From contig JACZWD010000007.1 in assembly GCA_022572335.1 (NCBI GenBank), positions 1 to 23,292 on the forward strand: DNA of 23,292 nucleotides, written 5' to 3'. A program made the position numbers and the translations under genes. This document shows, piece by piece, positions 21,843-23,292 of this stretch. Under the pieces are notes generated by a model. The model was not told where the DNA came from and did no database searches. It saw only the letters and a list, made by a program, of their open reading frames with translations. Within the stretch, counting starts at the first letter, position 1. Every line of letters begins with the position of its first letter. The DNA comes from Pseudomonadota bacterium. Lineage in GTDB: Bacteria; Pseudomonadota; Alphaproteobacteria; Rhodospirillales; 2-02-FULL-58-16.

Positions 21843-22223
21843 ATGGCGATGGTCATGGAAACCTCCAAGAAACCGGGGCCCCGCCTCCGCATCCTCATCG
21901 GCGCCGCCACCGCCCTTGGTCCCGGCAAGGTGGACCTGCTCGAGACCATCGCCGAGACCGGGTCGATTTCGGCCGCGGCGCGGACCATGGGCATGTCCTA
22001 CCGTCGGGCATGGCTGCTGGTGGACACCATGAACCGGTGTTTTCACGGGGATCTGGTGACCAAGGCCACCGGCGGGCGCGGCGGCGGCGGCACCACGGTC
22101 ACGCCCATGGGTCTGGACGTTCTGCGCCGTTACCGGGACATGGAGGCGAAGGCCGCAGCCAGCGTCCGCGACGAGGTCGCGGCGTTCGCCGAACTGCTGA
22201 GCGAGACGGGGCACAAGGATTGA
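21843..22223 (+). CDS. ModE-type DNA-binding protein (N-terminal domain only)
   Basis: 126-residue winged-helix protein like the DNA-binding half of ModE (LysR-type fold). It has KVDLLETIAETGSISAAART (29-48), the recognition segment MGMSYRRAWLLVDTMNRCF and LVTKATGGRGGGGTTVTPMG, followed by a dimerisation helix (LDVLRRYRDMEAKAAASVRD). The two molybdate-binding MOP domains of full ModE are absent, so it either senses nothing or works with another sensor. It is well placed to regulate tupBCA and fdh genes. The start may be any of ATG 21843, 21849 or 21855; no clear ribosome site. TTGACA (21815-21820) lies just upstream. Confidence 0.82.
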   Translation: MAMVMETSKKPGPRLRILIGAATALGPGKVDLLETIAETGSISAAARTMGMSYRRAWLLVDTMNRCFHGDLVTKATGGRGGGGTTVTPMGLDVLRRYRDMEAKAAASVRDEVAAFAELLSETGHKD

Positions 22224-22319
22224 CGGGAGGCGGCGGGCAACGACGTCGCCCGGACGTCACGCCGCTCGGGTGTCTTCAGCCGACCGTTCGCCCCAACGCG
22301 GGCAGCGCCCGGCGGGCCC

Positions 22320-22442
22320 TCACAGACGCGCGGCGGCGGAAGAGAAATGCTCGGCGCTGGAGATTTCGACGACGCCAAGAACAACGCCGACGACGATGGC
22401 GATGACCACGGCAGCGGCCATACCGAACCACATGGCGTTCAT
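22320..22442 (-). CDS. 40-residue single-span membrane protein
   Basis: Reading leftward from ATG 22442, with GGAGG (5'-GGAGGATTGTCCC) just upstream, the peptide is MNAMWFGMAAAVVIAIVVGV followed by VLGVVEISSAEHFSSAAARL and a stop. The first 25 residues form one hydrophobic helix and the rest is a short polar tail. Similar tiny proteins with a tail ending in Arg-Leu occur in alphaproteobacteria in my memory, but I know no function. It is too short for routine gene calls; the ribosome site and a clean single-helix pattern support it. Confidence 0.6.
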   Translation of the reverse strand: MNAMWFGMAAAVVIAIVVGVVLGVVEISSAEHFSSAAARL

Positions 22443-22660
22443 GGGACAATCCTCCGTCTACGGCCGCACCGGGGTGGATATCGGGTTCCGCGGCGATGGC
22501 TGGGCCTATTGTATAGGAACGCCGGCCCGTTTCAACCCGGGCCGTTGCCGCCGCCCGGACGCCGGAGACCGCGGGTCCGGCGTCCCACTTGGGCATGACA
22601 GGCTCGGGCGGGCGCGTTATGCTTTCCCGTGCCGCCGTGAAGATGTTTCTGGGGACCAAG

Positions 22661-23020
22661 ATGTCGGGTGAAGACGAGAAAAACCCGGTCGACACGTCGC
22701 AGGTGTTTCTCAAACACCTGGAGGGCACGGGTTTCTTTCAGCAAATCAAGGATCTGGAGAAAAACCTTAGGGCCATTGCCGAGGATCTCCAGACCCTTGG
22801 CAAAACCGCGACCCAGCGCCTGGAGGAAACGGAGAGCCTGGCGGCCCACGTCCTTGCCGTGGAGGCGATACTCGCGGTCATTCTGAAAGCCAATCCCGTG
22901 GAAACCGGGGAGGTCGAGGCCATGGTCAAGGACAAAACCGCCGGCCTTTCCGATAGCCCCGAGGGAAGCCCCGCCGTGCAAACCATTGCAGCGGATATTC
23001 TTTCCGGCGCGCGCGACTGA
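22661..23020 (+). CDS. Hypothetical helical protein
   Basis: 119 residues if started at ATG 22661 (MSGEDEKNPVDTSQVFLKHL); longer in-frame options are ATG 22619 and 22643. The body (QQIKDLEKNLRAIAEDLQTL, then ATQRLEETESLAAHVLAVEA) is an amphipathic, coiled-coil-like stretch, followed by an acidic tail. No signal peptide, no enzymatic motif, no recognised family. TTATGCT at 22617-22623 resembles a minus-10 box, which would favour the 22661 start. It is divergent from the 40-residue membrane gene, and the 218 bases between them probably hold both promoters. Confidence 0.6.
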   Translation: MSGEDEKNPVDTSQVFLKHLEGTGFFQQIKDLEKNLRAIAEDLQTLGKTATQRLEETESLAAHVLAVEAILAVILKANPVETGEVEAMVKDKTAGLSDSPEGSPAVQTIAADILSGARD

Positions 23021-23145
23021 TCCGCGCGCCGTTGCGGGCCGGGCCGGCGGGGCGTACGGGGGTGGTCCGGTGTGTCCGCCACCGCGGGTGTTTCCATCCC
23101 AAATAAAGCCTGATACCAAGGGACGCTGATCATGACCCGACGAGC

Positions 23146-23239
23146 CGGCTTACCAAGGTTTTCGGCTAGGAGCGTGCGCTGTGGCGATGCGGGGCATCGC
23201 GAAGCGTGCGCGACGCCGTCCGAAAGCCTTGGTAAGCCG
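23146..23239. repeat. Long inverted repeat at the right end
   Basis: Arms CGGCTTACCAAGGTTTTCGG (23146-23165) and CCGAAAGCCTTGGTAAGCCG (23220-23239) pair at 19 of 20 positions, with one G-T wobble. Inside lies a smaller perfect hairpin GCGATGC-GGG-GCATCGC (23184-23200). The RNA would fold into a branched or long stem. It follows the hypothetical gene by about 125 bases; the remaining stretch 23021-23292 shows no gene. It could be a dispersed palindromic repeat or MITE-like element, a structured RNA or a terminator region. Confidence 0.75.
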
Positions 23240-23292
23240 CCGTTCCGGTCGCGTATGCGGCCCGTCGGAGGGCGTCGAAAAGTTTTGACGAT

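Overview
The window is about 23 kb of GC-rich DNA, most likely from an alphaproteobacterium of the Rhodospirillales type. That placement is inferred from base composition and from gene families (DUF3305/DUF3306, TorD-FdhX-FdhA-FdhB-FdhC order, TPR-2OG oxygenase paralogues), not from a marker gene. It is a molybdenum/tungsten formate dehydrogenase island: metal uptake, cofactor assembly, enzyme subunits, chaperones and a metal-responsive-type regulator lie together.

Layout. At the left, a leftward tupB-tupC-tupA operon encodes a tungstate-type ABC importer (tupA runs off the edge). Divergent from it, fdhD-mobA-mini-DUF3305-DUF3306 run rightward with overlapping ends (locus A). DUF3306 carries a histone-H1-like Lys/Ala tail. 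Then come a relic of a response-regulator receiver domain, a stand-alone 2OG-Fe(II) oxygenase-like gene, a gene-free repeat-rich stretch, and two leftward TPR plus 2OG-oxygenase genes. Next is an unrecognised acidic protein, a TorD-like chaperone, and the structural genes fdhX-fdhA-fdhB, closed by a hairpin. A second block follows: a small lipoprotein, the cytochrome b subunit fdhC, a frameshifted PepSY-like gene and a biotin/lipoate-ligase-like gene. Locus B then repeats parts of what came before: a second acidic protein, a second but internally deleted fdhD, a full-length DUF3305, a second TorD and a third TPR-2OG oxygenase. The right end has a ModE-type DNA-binding protein, a 40-residue membrane peptide on the minus strand, a helical protein of unknown function and a long inverted repeat.

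How it fits together. TupBCA would supply oxyanion. MobA adds the nucleotide to the pterin cofactor and FdhD delivers sulfur to it. TorD-type chaperones hold apo-FdhA before Tat export. FdhA (Cys-type active site), FdhB (four 4Fe-4S clusters) and FdhC (membrane cytochrome b) form a respiratory formate dehydrogenase facing the periplasm.

The most striking observation is that accessory genes are duplicated and reciprocally reduced. Locus A has full FdhD but a DUF3305 lacking its middle; locus B has full DUF3305 but an FdhD lacking its middle. Both deletions are in frame, keep both protein ends, and leave start signals and overlapping gene junctions intact.
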